NCBI GenBank assembly: GCA_050291935.1
Contig: JBNKKR010000010.1
Span: 29,586-93,585, forward strand
Direction of reading: 5' to 3'
DNA from: Desulfocapsa sp050291935
GTDB taxonomy: Bacteria; Desulfobacterota; Desulfobulbia; Desulfobulbales; Desulfocapsaceae
Length of the DNA stretch: 64,000 nt
Below, one piece after another: positions 18,038 through 27,052 of this stretch (position 1 is its first letter; every line of letters starts with the position of its first letter). The translations under genes were made by a program, and so were the position numbers. Below the pieces are notes generated by a model. That model was not told where the DNA came from. It made no database searches and saw nothing but the letters and a program-made list of their open reading frames with translations.

Positions 18038-18874
18038 TCAGACAAACAGTGGTTGGGTAGAGGGTGGAAGAATCCCGGCTAAACGGCCCCTTTGCAAAAA
18101 AGACTCTATTGCAGATTTTCCAGATACACCAAGATTTTTTGAAAAATCATTTACATAAAGACCCACATGGCTCTGCATTATCTCTTTTTCCATCTCCTGG
18201 GCGTTCTGCTGCATATAGGGAAGACACTGCTCGGGATGCGAATCAGCAAAAGCAATACTTGCCGCGATGGCCGCATCAATTAAAGAGAGGATATCCTTGC
18301 CAAGTGATCGTCTTGCGGCAATACAACCAAGGGGTATGGGATGCCCCGATGTCTCTTCCCACCACTCGCCAAGATCTTGCAAACAGACAAGCCCCTGTTC
18401 CTGGTAGGTAAACCGACTTTCATGGATAATCACTCCACAGTCGACCTCACAACCCTTTACAGCCTGCATAATAGTGTCAAAGCGCATTTCCACCAACTTC
18501 TCCGTTTGCGGAGAAAACATTCGAAACAACATATTGGCAGTGGTATAGGTACCGGGAATGGCAATGGTCGCAGTGGTAAGGTTTGCTGGATCAAAATCAG
18601 GACGGGCAACCAGCAGAGGCCCACATCCTCTACCAAGGGCAGAACCGGCCTGCAGGACACAATACTCATCCAACACATGACCAAGGGCATGAAAGGAAAG
18701 TTTTGTTACATCCAATTCTTTTGCAATGGCAAGGCGATTAAGGGTTTCCACATCTTCTAACAATGGGGCGTTAAAAGAGACCTTGGGCATCGCAATCTTT
18801 TGATGGGCAAGCCCATAAAAAATATAGGTGTCGTTTGGACAGGGAGAATATCCTATACTTAAATCCGTATTCAT
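18038..18874 (-). CDS. mqnD: 1,4-dihydroxy-6-naphthoate synthase
   Basis: 278 residues, MqnD/MqnA periplasmic-binding-protein fold. Diagnostic blocks are the N-terminal GYSPCPNDTYIFYGL, the KLSFHALG block, GRGCGPLLVA and CGVIIHESRFTY. It converts cyclic dehypoxanthinyl futalosine to dihydroxynaphthoate in the futalosine route to menaquinone. Its ATG overlaps the TGA of mqnB by four bases, so translation is coupled. This places menaquinone synthesis by the futalosine route rather than the MenFDHCEB route. Confidence 0.95.
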   Translation of the reverse strand: MNTDLSIGYSPCPNDTYIFYGLAHQKIAMPKVSFNAPLLEDVETLNRLAIAKELDVTKLSFHALGHVLDEYCVLQAGSALGRGCGPLLVARPDFDPANLTTATIAIPGTYTTANMLFRMFSPQTEKLVEMRFDTIMQAVKGCEVDCGVIIHESRFTYQEQGLVCLQDLGEWWEETSGHPIPLGCIAARRSLGKDILSLIDAAIAASIAFADSHPEQCLPYMQQNAQEMEKEIMQSHVGLYVNDFSKNLGVSGKSAIESFLQRGRLAGILPPSTQPLFV

Positions 18875-19533
18875 TTTGCAACCAATTCCTCAAGTACCAG
18901 CGCCGCACAAGCCGCACTCTTTTGAGATGCTTCTTTGAGCTTCCATTTGCGGGTGTCACGATCTTCAACATAATTTGAAATAGAGCGCATCTCAAGCAAA
19001 GGAAGTGAAAAAGCATCACACACCCTGGCCACCGCCGCACCTTCCATATTTTCACAAAGCGCCCCATACTGTTTCTGCAGCATCTCTCCTCGCTTATGGG
19101 TTGCACTTACTCCTGCCACCGTCACAAATGTTCCCTGAAAAAATTGTATATGCTCCTTTTGCAAAACCGCAGCAGCCCGTTGTAATAAAGTTCCATCAAG
19201 CGTATATGCTGATTTATGGATTAGTTCTTCCCCAAGGGGTGCTATACTGTCCTGGTAGCATATCCCAAAATCGCCAAAAAATTCTTTCTCTGCCAAACAG
19301 ATATCAAGACATTTCGCCCCTTCCCCGGATGGTGGAAAATATGCCCCGGCAACGCCAATATGCAAAACCGCACTAAACTCCGCCCGTCTTTGTTCTAAAA
19401 AACGACTCAGACAAAGGGTTGTTTCCACCACCCCCACTCCAGTGACAAGGCTATCCCACCGCCCCTTCTTTGGCGCAATACGCTCAAGCAGGGGTTGTAG
19501 TTCAAATTCAGTTGCGCAAACAATAAGGATCAT
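18871..19533 (-). CDS. mqnB: Futalosine hydrolase
   Basis: 220 residues, nucleoside phosphorylase/MTAN family. The N-terminal block VCATEFELQPLLERI, the glycine-rich GVGVVET, HIGVAGAY and the purine/ribose site ENMEGAAVARVC are visible. It removes hypoxanthine from futalosine. Coupling to mqnD by an ATGA overlap separates it from ordinary MTA/SAH nucleosidases. It is divergent from queA with about 96 bp between, so both promoters lie in that gap. Confidence 0.93.
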   Translation of the reverse strand: MILIVCATEFELQPLLERIAPKKGRWDSLVTGVGVVETTLCLSRFLEQRRAEFSAVLHIGVAGAYFPPSGEGAKCLDICLAEKEFFGDFGICYQDSIAPLGEELIHKSAYTLDGTLLQRAAAVLQKEHIQFFQGTFVTVAGVSATHKRGEMLQKQYGALCENMEGAAVARVCDAFSLPLLEMRSISNYVEDRDTRKWKLKEASQKSAACAALVLEELVAK

Positions 19534-19629
19534 GGTAGGAGAGGAAGATTTTTGCTACTTTTTTAAGCGCTGACTCGTAAAAAATGGATACAAAGTAATA
19601 CTCACTCTATACCGTACAACGCAAACATC

Positions 19630-20712
19630 ATGCAACAGGATTTCTCCCTTGAGGCGTACAACTATACCCTCCCCCAAGAAAATATTGCGCAACATCCAAC
19701 AACGAAGAGAGCACGTTCCCGTCTGCTTATGCTCGAACGAAACGCCAATACAGAGCGACATGGTATATTTGCTGATATCCTCTCCCTTTTTAGCAAAGGA
19801 GATTTACTGGTAATTAATAATACAAAGGTTTTCCCAGCAAGGTTATATGGAAATAAAGAGAGCGGTGGAAAGGTGGAAGTCTTTCTTCTCGCCTATCCTA
19901 TGCCCGTAACAAGCACTGATACAAACAAAAAATATGCTGAAGTTATCTGTCTGATAAAAAGCTCCAAACGCCCTAAAGTGGACTCCACCCTGCAACTTGG
20001 CGAAGGTCTCCAGGCAAAAGTGTTGGAACTATTTCCAGATGGTAAGGTACGGATTTTGCTCTGTTACGACGCATCGTTAGATCTTGCAACAATTCTCAAC
20101 AATTACGGACAGATTCCACTACCGCCCTATATCAGTCGAAAGGACGGAAGTACAGAGAAAGACCGCAGGCGATATCAAACGGTATACGCAAAGGAACAGG
20201 GAGCAGTGGCAGCACCCACCGCAGGGCTCCATTTTTCAGAAAAACTCCTGGAAGAAATAAAGGCCAAAGGAGTGGAAAGTGCCCAGATAACACTCCATGT
20301 TGGCCATGGCACATTTGCTCCGGTTCGCTGCAAAGACATCCGCGAACATCAAATCCACGAAGAGTACATTGCCATCTCCCAAAAGAGCGCCGATACGATT
20401 AACCGTTGCAAAGACAGAGGTGGTAAGATCTGGGCAGTGGGAACCACAAGTGTTCGTGCCATTGAATTTATGGCCCATGAAAACAATATTGTCCAGGCGG
20501 GTAGTGGCTGGTGCGACCTCTATATCCTGCCCGGATACACGTTTAAAGTGGTGGATAATCTTATCACCAACTTTCACCTTCCGGAATCATCACTGCTCTT
20601 TCTTGTTGCGGCCCTCTATGGTCGTGAGAGGCTTCTTGAAGTATATAAAGACGCCATTAATAAAGGATACCGTTTTTATTCCTATGGTGATGCCATGGTG
20701 ATTTATTCGTAG
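19630..20712 (+). CDS. queA: S-adenosylmethionine:tRNA ribosyltransferase-isomerase
   Basis: 360 residues, full length. The family landmarks YTLPQENIAQHP, the NNTKVFPARLYG block, AAPTAGLHFS and the THLHVGxGTF-type block (here LHVGHGTFAPVR) are present. It transfers and rearranges the ribosyl moiety of SAM onto 7-aminomethyl-7-deazaguanine in tRNA, giving epoxyqueuosine at wobble position 34. A single gene; no tgt is adjacent. Confidence 0.97.
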   Translation: MQQDFSLEAYNYTLPQENIAQHPTTKRARSRLLMLERNANTERHGIFADILSLFSKGDLLVINNTKVFPARLYGNKESGGKVEVFLLAYPMPVTSTDTNKKYAEVICLIKSSKRPKVDSTLQLGEGLQAKVLELFPDGKVRILLCYDASLDLATILNNYGQIPLPPYISRKDGSTEKDRRRYQTVYAKEQGAVAAPTAGLHFSEKLLEEIKAKGVESAQITLHVGHGTFAPVRCKDIREHQIHEEYIAISQKSADTINRCKDRGGKIWAVGTTSVRAIEFMAHENNIVQAGSGWCDLYILPGYTFKVVDNLITNFHLPESSLLFLVAALYGRERLLEVYKDAINKGYRFYSYGDAMVIYS

Positions 20713-20837
20713 TAACAAAATTCCCCTGTTTTCAGCAGCTTTAATTATGGTATATTCCATGGAGAAAAAAGCAGTATTTCAAAAATGAATCATCAACCGA
20801 CCACTATCCACCTCTATTACCAAAAAAACAGCAGACA

Positions 20838-21845
20838 ATGAGTGCAGTAACCAGAAAAATACTCTTTTTATTTTCCGGATTTTGTCTGATATTGCTTATT
20901 GGCACTTTGGGCTATTCCATTTTGGAAGGCTATGACCTGGCCAATGCCCTCTATCTTACCATCATCACTGTAGCCACGGTGGGATATGGTGATATGGTCC
21001 CGGTTACTCCGGGTGGCAAAATGCTGACGGTCCTTCTGGTCCTGATTGGCGTCAGTTTCGTTATGTATATTTTGGGTACCATTGTCGAAAATATGGTCGA
21101 GGGAGGTCTTCGTGAAATTCTGGGGCGACATAAAATGAAAAAGCAATTACAACAACTCTCTAACCACTACATTGTATGCGGTCATGGCCGCATCGGCTCC
21201 ATTATCTGCGAAACGCTGCACGATAACAGGCGTCCCTTTGTGGTTATTGAACAGGATGAAAATGAAGTGCAGAATATTATTGAAAAGGGCTATCTCAAGA
21301 TTGCCGGAGAGGCATATGATGATGATACCCTGGTCAAAGCCGGAATCGAGCGGGCAGCAGGGTTAATCGCAGTCGTCTCCTCCGATGCGGACAACGTCTT
21401 TATCACCCTTAGCGCCAAAGGGCTCAATCCGAATGTCAAGGTTCTGGCACGTTCCAGCGGGAGTGGTGGTGCTGAAATAAAGCTCAAAAGGGCCGGAGCG
21501 GACAAAGTTATCTCACCCTACTACATAGGTGGCAGACGAATGGCCCAGTTTATGATTCGTCCAAACGTCACCGATTTCATCGATCTTGCCATGTACACCT
21601 ACGACATGGCCCTGCGGCTTGAAGAAATCCTGGTAACCCAAAATGCACCCATTAATGGGCTTTCCCTGCTGGAATCCAATCTCCGTCGAAAATACAATAT
21701 TATTGTTATCGGGATCAAAAGTAAGGGGGAGAATATGCAGTTCAACCCCCAACCTGATGTGAAAATACAGGCCGATGATATCCTAATTGTTCTCGGTCAA
21801 GCCAGCCAAATCGCGGCATTGGAAAAAGAGATGCAGGGAGAATAA
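20838..21845 (+). CDS. Two-TM potassium channel with RCK (TrkA-N/TrkA-C) domains
   Basis: 335 residues. Two membrane helices (about residues 8-28 and 65-88) flank a pore loop with the K+ selectivity filter TVGYGD near residue 49. A cytoplasmic RCK domain follows with the nucleotide motif CGHGRIG and a conserved acidic residue ending the second strand, then a TrkA-C domain. The layout matches MthK/GsuK-type ligand-gated channels, which assemble as tetramers in the inner membrane. Nucleotide, Ca2+ or NAD gating cannot be told from sequence alone. Confidence 0.92.
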   Translation: MSAVTRKILFLFSGFCLILLIGTLGYSILEGYDLANALYLTIITVATVGYGDMVPVTPGGKMLTVLLVLIGVSFVMYILGTIVENMVEGGLREILGRHKMKKQLQQLSNHYIVCGHGRIGSIICETLHDNRRPFVVIEQDENEVQNIIEKGYLKIAGEAYDDDTLVKAGIERAAGLIAVVSSDADNVFITLSAKGLNPNVKVLARSSGSGGAEIKLKRAGADKVISPYYIGGRRMAQFMIRPNVTDFIDLAMYTYDMALRLEEILVTQNAPINGLSLLESNLRRKYNIIVIGIKSKGENMQFNPQPDVKIQADDILIVLGQASQIAALEKEMQGE

Positions 21846-21886
21846 CTGGGAGCATCATCCTTTTCCACACAATAACAGACTCTATA

Positions 21887-22156
21887 TTAACTGGCAGTAG
21901 CGCAAGGACAGCCGCCACCACTTTTACAAGGCGGTGCTGCGGGGGGAGTAGTTTTCTTCTCTGTCGTTGCCGGTTTTTGCGAGGAATAACCATCAGCATA
22001 CCAACCACCACCTTTTAGCTGAAAAGAACTCCTGGACATAATTTTTTTTACCGGACCACCACAATCCGGACACACCGACACCGGATCATCAGCCATCCGT
22101 TGCTGGATTTCATGTACTACTTCACAGGCGGGACATTCATATTCATAGACAGGCAT
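21887..22156 (-). CDS. FmdB family zinc-ribbon protein
   Basis: 89 residues. It opens with the FmdB signature MPVYEYEC, with CPAC near residue 8 and CPDCGG near residue 34 forming a zinc ribbon. The block MSRSSFQLKGGGWYADGY is typical. A low-complexity tail ends in a cysteine-rich piece (CKSGGGCPCATAS). FmdB proteins are small putative regulators first linked to formamidase and amidase genes; their general function is not settled. It is convergent with the channel gene. Confidence 0.88.
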   Translation of the reverse strand: MPVYEYECPACEVVHEIQQRMADDPVSVCPDCGGPVKKIMSRSSFQLKGGGWYADGYSSQKPATTEKKTTPPAAPPCKSGGGCPCATAS

Positions 22157-22481
22157 CTAATACTCCTTATCCATTATTACCACGAAACACGTTTAGCAAA
22201 TCTTCACTCTCCACATCTCTTACTTCGCACATACGCCGCATCAAGCAAAACGGCTAAATAAATAGTAGAAAGTAAGTCTCAATTCCACCGCTACTGTAAT
22301 CCTTGTTTTTTCCTTGTCAACAGACAAAAATAGTTTCACGGCTTGACTTTTGCCTTTGTCGATATAGTATCAGTGAATTTCGCCAGGATATGGCACCATT
22401 AGGCGCTGTGTTGTACCAATGGCAGCAACTGCAAAACCCTGGTTGAGCACAATTTATCATTGAGATGCTGAAAAGGAAGAA
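22157..22481. other. Intergenic region with the promoter of the murI operon
   Basis: About 325 bp. Apart from the promoter listed next I see no gene. The piece CCGCTACTGTAA resembles a cobalamin-riboswitch box but the rest of that structure is missing. Confidence 0.5.
22343..22370 (+). promoter_or_regulatory. Putative sigma-70 promoter upstream of murI-lolA
   Basis: TTGACT at 22343-22348 and TAGTAT at 22365-22370, with 16 nt between. An overlapping TATAGT with a 14-nt spacer is less likely. The leader to the murI ATG is about 105 nt. Confidence 0.5.
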
Positions 22482-23258
22482 ATGATAGGAATTTTTGATT
22501 CAGGAATTGGTGGAATGACCGTTGCCCGCGCCGTGGAAACACTTCTTCCCCATCACCCCCTTATCTACTTTGGTGATATTGCCCGCACGCCTTATGGCCC
22601 CAAAAGTCCGGAAACTATTACAAATTATTCCATTCGCAACACCGAATTCCTTCTCGAAAAAGGTGCAAGCCTTATTATTATCGCCTGCAACTCCGCTTCA
22701 TCGGTGGCTACCACGGTCCTTAGACAACGTTTTCAGGTACCCATTCTTGAGGTCATCAGTCCGGCGGTAAACAAGGTTGTTGCCAGTAGTAAAACAGGAC
22801 GCATCGGAATTATCGGCACCAAAGCCACCGTAAAAAGTGGCATCTATCAACGAAAAATCCAGGACAAGAATAAAGACTTTAAGGTGTTTTCCGTCCCCTG
22901 TCCTCTTTTGGTGCCACTTGTGGAAGAGGGATGGCTCAATAAAAGGGAGACGAAAATGATTATCCGCTCCTATCTCCATCCCTTAAAAAACGAGCAAATA
23001 GACACCCTGGTCCTTGGTTGCACCCACTACCCTCTGCTTACCGACCTTATCCAGGCACGAATAGGAAAGCGTGTGCAACTTATTGATTCATCTATTGAAA
23101 CGGCCCTCTATGCAAAAGATTTTTTACATAAACACCAAAATCTTGTTGCCATGGAGGAAAATGCCCGTAGAATCTATTACACATCTGATAGTACCGAAAC
23201 CGCTAGAAACGTGGCCAAACGAATTTTCAACCGCCCTGTGGAGCTTATTGTCCCATGA
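22482..23258 (+). CDS. murI: Glutamate racemase
   Basis: 258 residues. The catalytic cysteine pair lies in ACNSAS (first half) and GCTHYP (second half), and the N-terminus FDSGIGGMTV is diagnostic. It supplies D-glutamate for peptidoglycan in the cytosol. The start has an AGGAAG ribosome site. The stop overlaps the start of lolA by four bases, making it the first gene of a coupled envelope-related unit. Confidence 0.97.
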   Translation: MIGIFDSGIGGMTVARAVETLLPHHPLIYFGDIARTPYGPKSPETITNYSIRNTEFLLEKGASLIIIACNSASSVATTVLRQRFQVPILEVISPAVNKVVASSKTGRIGIIGTKATVKSGIYQRKIQDKNKDFKVFSVPCPLLVPLVEEGWLNKRETKMIIRSYLHPLKNEQIDTLVLGCTHYPLLTDLIQARIGKRVQLIDSSIETALYAKDFLHKHQNLVAMEENARRIYYTSDSTETARNVAKRIFNRPVELIVP

Positions 23259-23947
23259 AAAAAACACCTTTGAACCTATGGTTTTGTTTCCATGTTATTT
23301 GCCTGCTCCTTCTCTTTGCGGGCAACACTCTGGCAGAAACAGCCCTTGAAGCCACCACAAGATTACAGAACAGATACGACACCATAGAGTCCTTAACCTT
23401 TGATTTTGTGCAAAATACCAAGGGACAACTGGCAGGTCGGCCAAAGACCGGAAGGGGCCATGCCTATTTTGTCAAAAAGCCGCTTCCGGCAAAGATGCGC
23501 TGGGACTATTTTGATCCGGAAAAACAGGTGCTGGTCAGTGATGGGGTAACCTTTTCCATGTATTTTGAATCATTACAGCAGATGATTATTAATCCTGCCA
23601 CCGCCCTTACAAAGGACCTCACTTACTCCTTTTTTACCGGGACAGGAAACTTGCTTGAAGATTTCACCATTACCGAGGCAGAGGACCAGATAACGACCCC
23701 TGAGACCAAAACAGTGGTGGCCAAACTCACCCCAAAGGCAAAGCAATCGCAGGTTGCCGCAATTACGCTTTGGATAACCGAGGACTCATTGATCAGGCGC
23801 ATTGAGATCCGCGATCTCTTTGACACCATTACGGTCCTCAATTTTTCCAATTTACAGGTGAACACTTTGGACAGTGGCGATACTGCAATGCTAAGCAGGC
23901 TCTTTACCTTCACGCCGCCGGAAAACACAGAAATTATTCAACAGTGA
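23255..23947 (+). CDS. lolA: Outer-membrane lipoprotein carrier protein LolA
   Basis: 230 residues with a signal peptide ending near LAGNTLAE-like residues (about 27). The family core is seen as FDFVQNTKGQ, then GHAYFVKKPLPAKMRWDY and VLVSDG. LolA ferries mature lipoproteins across the periplasm from LolCDE to LolB or the outer membrane. Coupled to murI upstream and to the radical SAM gene downstream (GTGA overlap). The fit to the family is moderate to good; DUF-type LolA relatives cannot be fully excluded. Confidence 0.88.
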   Translation: MKKTPLNLWFCFHVICLLLLFAGNTLAETALEATTRLQNRYDTIESLTFDFVQNTKGQLAGRPKTGRGHAYFVKKPLPAKMRWDYFDPEKQVLVSDGVTFSMYFESLQQMIINPATALTKDLTYSFFTGTGNLLEDFTITEAEDQITTPETKTVVAKLTPKAKQSQVAAITLWITEDSLIRRIEIRDLFDTITVLNFSNLQVNTLDSGDTAMLSRLFTFTPPENTEIIQQ

Positions 23948-25761
23948 GCCAACAACACGATACCACACCACTTTATATTGGCCTGGCTTCTATGCCCTGG
24001 TCAATATTCAACCGGCCTTCCATCCAACTCGGGGCCCTGAAGGGTTATCTAGACGGGAATAGTGCATACCAGACAGACTTGTTTCACCCTTACTTACACG
24101 TGGCAGCTTCTTTTGGCACAAAAGAGTACCATCAACTTGCCCTTAATAGCTGGGCGGGTGAGGCGCTTTATGTGCCTTTGCTTTTTCCTGATAGGCAAAA
24201 GTCTTCGGAAAAGCTCTTTTATCAGGAATGTAAAACGAACAAGGTATTAAAAAAGCTTCATTTCCCCACATGTGTAAACGCATTGCAACAAAGCGTGGAC
24301 AGTTGGATAAAAGGTTTAGAACTGGATAAGTATTTGCTTTTTGGTTTTTCCATTTGCTTCAACCAGCTCTTATCCAGCCTCTATGCTGCAAAATGCATAA
24401 AAAAGATCCGCCCGGAACTTCCCATTGTGGTGGGCGGATCGGGCTGTGTGGGTGAGATAGGGACATCCCTTCTGCAACATTTCCCCCAAATTGATTATGT
24501 TATCAACGGCGAAGGGGAAGAACCCCTTTTACAACTGGCAGATAACATTGCGGCAAAACCATCCTCCACCGCCCTTGCAGAGACTATTCTCAACAAAAAA
24601 ACTCCCTCAGCCCCCAGATGTAGTAAAGGGATAACGGATATTAACAGCCTGCCTTTTCCTGACTATACCCCCTACTTTCAGGAAATCCAGGATCACTTTC
24701 CAGGCAACAATTTTATCCCTGTTCTTCCGTTGGAATTTTCACGGGGCTGCTGGTGGAACAGATGTACGTTTTGCAACCTCAACCTCCAATGGCGCGGATA
24801 TAGAAAGAAAAGTGCTACAAGGATGATAGAAGAGACCCAATATCTAATAAGAAAACATCGCTGCCTTGATTTTTGTTTCACCGACAATGCCCTCCCCCCA
24901 AAAGAAGCTGATATCTTTTTTGCCCATATGGCCAAAGAAAAGGTGGATTATGATTTTTTTGCAGAACTTCGTGTTGTCACCACTCCAGGCAAACTGCAAC
25001 ACTACAGACAAGGTGGTCTCAGCTCCATTCAGGTGGGCATTGAAGCACTCTCTTCATCCCTCCTTCAAAGGATGAATAAAGGAACGACATGCATTGAAAA
25101 TATTGCGGCCATGCGTCAAAGTGCCGAGGCTGGAATAACGTTAGATGGGAACCTTATCTGCATGTTCCCAGGCAGCAGTAAGAGAGAAGTGGAAGAGACA
25201 TTGGCAAACCTGGATTTTGTCCTCCCCTTCTCGCCACTTGCAGGCGCCTCATTTTTTTTGGGCCATGGCTCCCCTGTGGCAAAAGAGGCGAAAAAGTATC
25301 ACATCTTGGCCATAACCCAACATCCCAAAAACAAAAAGCTGTTTCCTCAAGAATTATTGAAAGGCATGACCATGCTCCTCAAAGGATATCGAGGTGACCA
25401 GAAGAAGCAGGAGCAACTCTGGAAACCGGTCTACCAAAAAATCAGACAATGGCAGCACTTCCATAGCAACCGTAAGAACCAAGGACCAGCACTCAGCTAC
25501 CGTGATGGCGGTGCCTTCCTTCTTATTCGCCAAGAACAGTTACAAGGTCCGGTATTGCACCATCGACTGCAGGGGACTTCTCGGAAAATTTATCTCTTTT
25601 GTCGTGGCATTCAGGATTTCAAAAGCATAAAAAAGACCTTCCCCAAAGTGAGCAGTCCTGCGCTACGTCAATTTTTACATGATCTTAGTGATAAAAAACT
25701 CCTCTTTCAGGAGGATGATCGTTTTCTTGCTCTTGCGATCAATCCCCGTAACGTATCGTAA
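23944..25761 (+). CDS. B12-binding radical SAM protein related to RiPP-maturation C-methyltransferases
   Basis: 605 residues from GTG 23944, overlapping the lolA stop. The N-terminus (GLASMPWSIFNRPSIQLGALK) opens a cobalamin-binding-type Rossmann domain to about residue 230, with VVGGSGC and INGEGEEPL. The radical SAM motif follows in SRGCWWNRCTFCNLN (CxxxCxxC with two Trp), then YRKKSATRMIEE. This opening and the CWW-type cluster motif resemble the RiPP maturation radical SAM protein 1 group. No precursor peptide gene is evident nearby. The last about 150 residues are a family-specific C-terminal extension. Substrate unknown; peptide methylation is inference. Confidence 0.8.
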   Translation: MSQQHDTTPLYIGLASMPWSIFNRPSIQLGALKGYLDGNSAYQTDLFHPYLHVAASFGTKEYHQLALNSWAGEALYVPLLFPDRQKSSEKLFYQECKTNKVLKKLHFPTCVNALQQSVDSWIKGLELDKYLLFGFSICFNQLLSSLYAAKCIKKIRPELPIVVGGSGCVGEIGTSLLQHFPQIDYVINGEGEEPLLQLADNIAAKPSSTALAETILNKKTPSAPRCSKGITDINSLPFPDYTPYFQEIQDHFPGNNFIPVLPLEFSRGCWWNRCTFCNLNLQWRGYRKKSATRMIEETQYLIRKHRCLDFCFTDNALPPKEADIFFAHMAKEKVDYDFFAELRVVTTPGKLQHYRQGGLSSIQVGIEALSSSLLQRMNKGTTCIENIAAMRQSAEAGITLDGNLICMFPGSSKREVEETLANLDFVLPFSPLAGASFFLGHGSPVAKEAKKYHILAITQHPKNKKLFPQELLKGMTMLLKGYRGDQKKQEQLWKPVYQKIRQWQHFHSNRKNQGPALSYRDGGAFLLIRQEQLQGPVLHHRLQGTSRKIYLFCRGIQDFKSIKKTFPKVSSPALRQFLHDLSDKKLLFQEDDRFLALAINPRNVS

Positions 25762-25762
25762 C

Positions 25763-26347
25763 ATGGATCTCTTTTTACAAACCTGGGGCGGGGGGATGTA
25801 CCTGCTTAATAAAATGTTTTTGGCCATTGCGGAAGGAAAACAAAGCGCATGGAAAAGAAACATTAAGATTATCGGCTGGATAGTGTATATTTTGGGAGTG
25901 CCTGCATGGGTCATACTCTTGGCACTAAAAAATGACTGGATAGCGGCTTCCATTGAATTTGGCGGAGTTCCGGCCATGTTGTTTGGGCTATACACCGTTT
26001 ATACGGATACAACACAGCCAAATAAACTTTTTGATACGGTGACATCCCTTTTCACAATCGGCTCCATCATCATTGGAGTCGCTTTGAGTGTCTACACGCA
26101 CCATGGAATCACTTCACTTCACCAACTGCTTGAACTGGGGGTGATGATAGGATTTCTCCTGGGAAGCTATTTTATGGCCAAAGGCAGACAATACGGATGG
26201 ATTTTCTTTATGATTATGAACGCAAGCATGGGAACATTAATGCTATTGCAGCATAAACCAATCTTAGCGAACCAGCAGCTTGTCTCGCTCTGTTTTGTAC
26301 TATACGGGTACACGATGGCAGTGAAAAACAGCATTACTCCAAAATAA
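25763..26347 (+). CDS. Polytopic membrane protein, possibly PnuC-like
   Basis: 194 residues from ATG 25763, one base after the radical SAM stop; a longer frame starting at 25679 would overlap that gene. About six hydrophobic segments are visible (for example IIGWIVYILGVPAWVILLAL and IGSIIIGVALSVY). The arrangement and the tail pattern resemble the PnuC nicotinamide-riboside transporter fold, but I do not see a decisive signature. Context suggests co-expression with lolA and the B12 radical SAM gene. Function unassigned. Confidence 0.6.
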   Translation: MDLFLQTWGGGMYLLNKMFLAIAEGKQSAWKRNIKIIGWIVYILGVPAWVILLALKNDWIAASIEFGGVPAMLFGLYTVYTDTTQPNKLFDTVTSLFTIGSIIIGVALSVYTHHGITSLHQLLELGVMIGFLLGSYFMAKGRQYGWIFFMIMNASMGTLMLLQHKPILANQQLVSLCFVLYGYTMAVKNSITPK

Positions 26348-26409
26348 ACCAACGGCCCGCTTTGCAATTGAGTTACTGATTTTGATGTGGTATTGCTAAT
26401 AATTGTAAT

Positions 26410-26553
26410 ATGACAACAAAATATATGACCATTAAATTTGAACTGGAAAAGCTCTTTTCACGCCCCGTTGACTTGGTAATGCCCAACGCTTTGAAAAATA
26501 ACCGGTTAAAAGAATATATGTTTTCTAAAACAAAACAATTGTATGCAGCATGA
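26410..26553 (+). pseudogene. Remnant of an MNT-type (MntA) nucleotidyltransferase antitoxin
   Basis: 47 codons whose C-terminal half (KFELEKLFSRPVDLVMPNAL, then a tail ending LYAA) reads like the end of minimal nucleotidyltransferases of MNT/HEPN modules. The N-terminal catalytic GSxxxG...DxD part is absent, so the gene is truncated. It overlaps the start of the HEPN fragment, the normal gene order. Confidence 0.65.
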
Positions 26554-26653
26554 CCCATTAGTATGTATTGAAGATGCCCTCAAGGCATGTGAGCTAATAG
26601 CAGAATTTACTTTAGGAAATTCAAAAAAAGTCGATAGCATCCCCCGTAGATAG
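26543..26653 (+). pseudogene. Remnant of a HEPN-domain (HepT) toxin
   Basis: 36 codons starting MQHDPLVCIEDALKACELI, matching the N-terminal helix of HepT-like proteins (DxxxLxDILxACxxI pattern). A TAG at 26651-26653 ends it before the catalytic RxxxxH motif, so no active toxin can be made. With the preceding fragment it forms a decayed MNT/HEPN pair. Confidence 0.6.
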
Positions 26654-26726
26654 AGATAAAAAGAACAAATAGATCCCCTTTAATTTCGCTGCCAGGTAAG
26701 AATAGGAGCCACCTCACGCCATCAGG

Positions 26727-27038
26727 TTATGCTACGGCTTCCCATAAAGGTTTAGCTTTATCGATCCGGGCCTTCCGTTTCGGATTATGCATAATAGTCC
26801 AGATATCGATCCGCCTCTGCAGGTTCAACCAGAAGTCAGCAGTAGTGCCAAGCACCTTTGCCAGCAGCAAGGCGGTATCCACCGTCACCGCCCTTTTACC
26901 AGTACATAGTTCATTCACTGTCTTGCGGCTGACGCCCATGGCCTTGGCCAGATTTCCCTGGGTCAGACCAAGTGGCACCAGGTATTCTTCTGTTATCATT
27001 TCGCCGACACTGACCGGCTGTCGTTTTGTAATTATCAT
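26727..27038 (-). CDS. higA: HigA family antitoxin (XRE)
   Basis: 103 residues with a helix-turn-helix (LTQGNLAKAMGVSRKTVNEL, about residues 25-44) and the HigA-typical end DFWLNLQRRIDIW. It binds and neutralises HigB and represses the operon. A strong GAGGTAGGG ribosome site precedes the ATG. It lies 14 bases after higB, in the toxin-first order characteristic of higBA. Confidence 0.92.
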   Translation of the reverse strand: MIITKRQPVSVGEMITEEYLVPLGLTQGNLAKAMGVSRKTVNELCTGKRAVTVDTALLLAKVLGTTADFWLNLQRRIDIWTIMHNPKRKARIDKAKPLWEAVA

Positions 27039-27052
27039 ATCCCTACCTCACA

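Noticed and set aside
22285..22315. Cobalamin-riboswitch-like box (CCGCTACTGTAA)
   Set aside because: The remaining conserved parts (GGUGCC-type helix, the GCCACUG end) are missing on both strands in the proper order.
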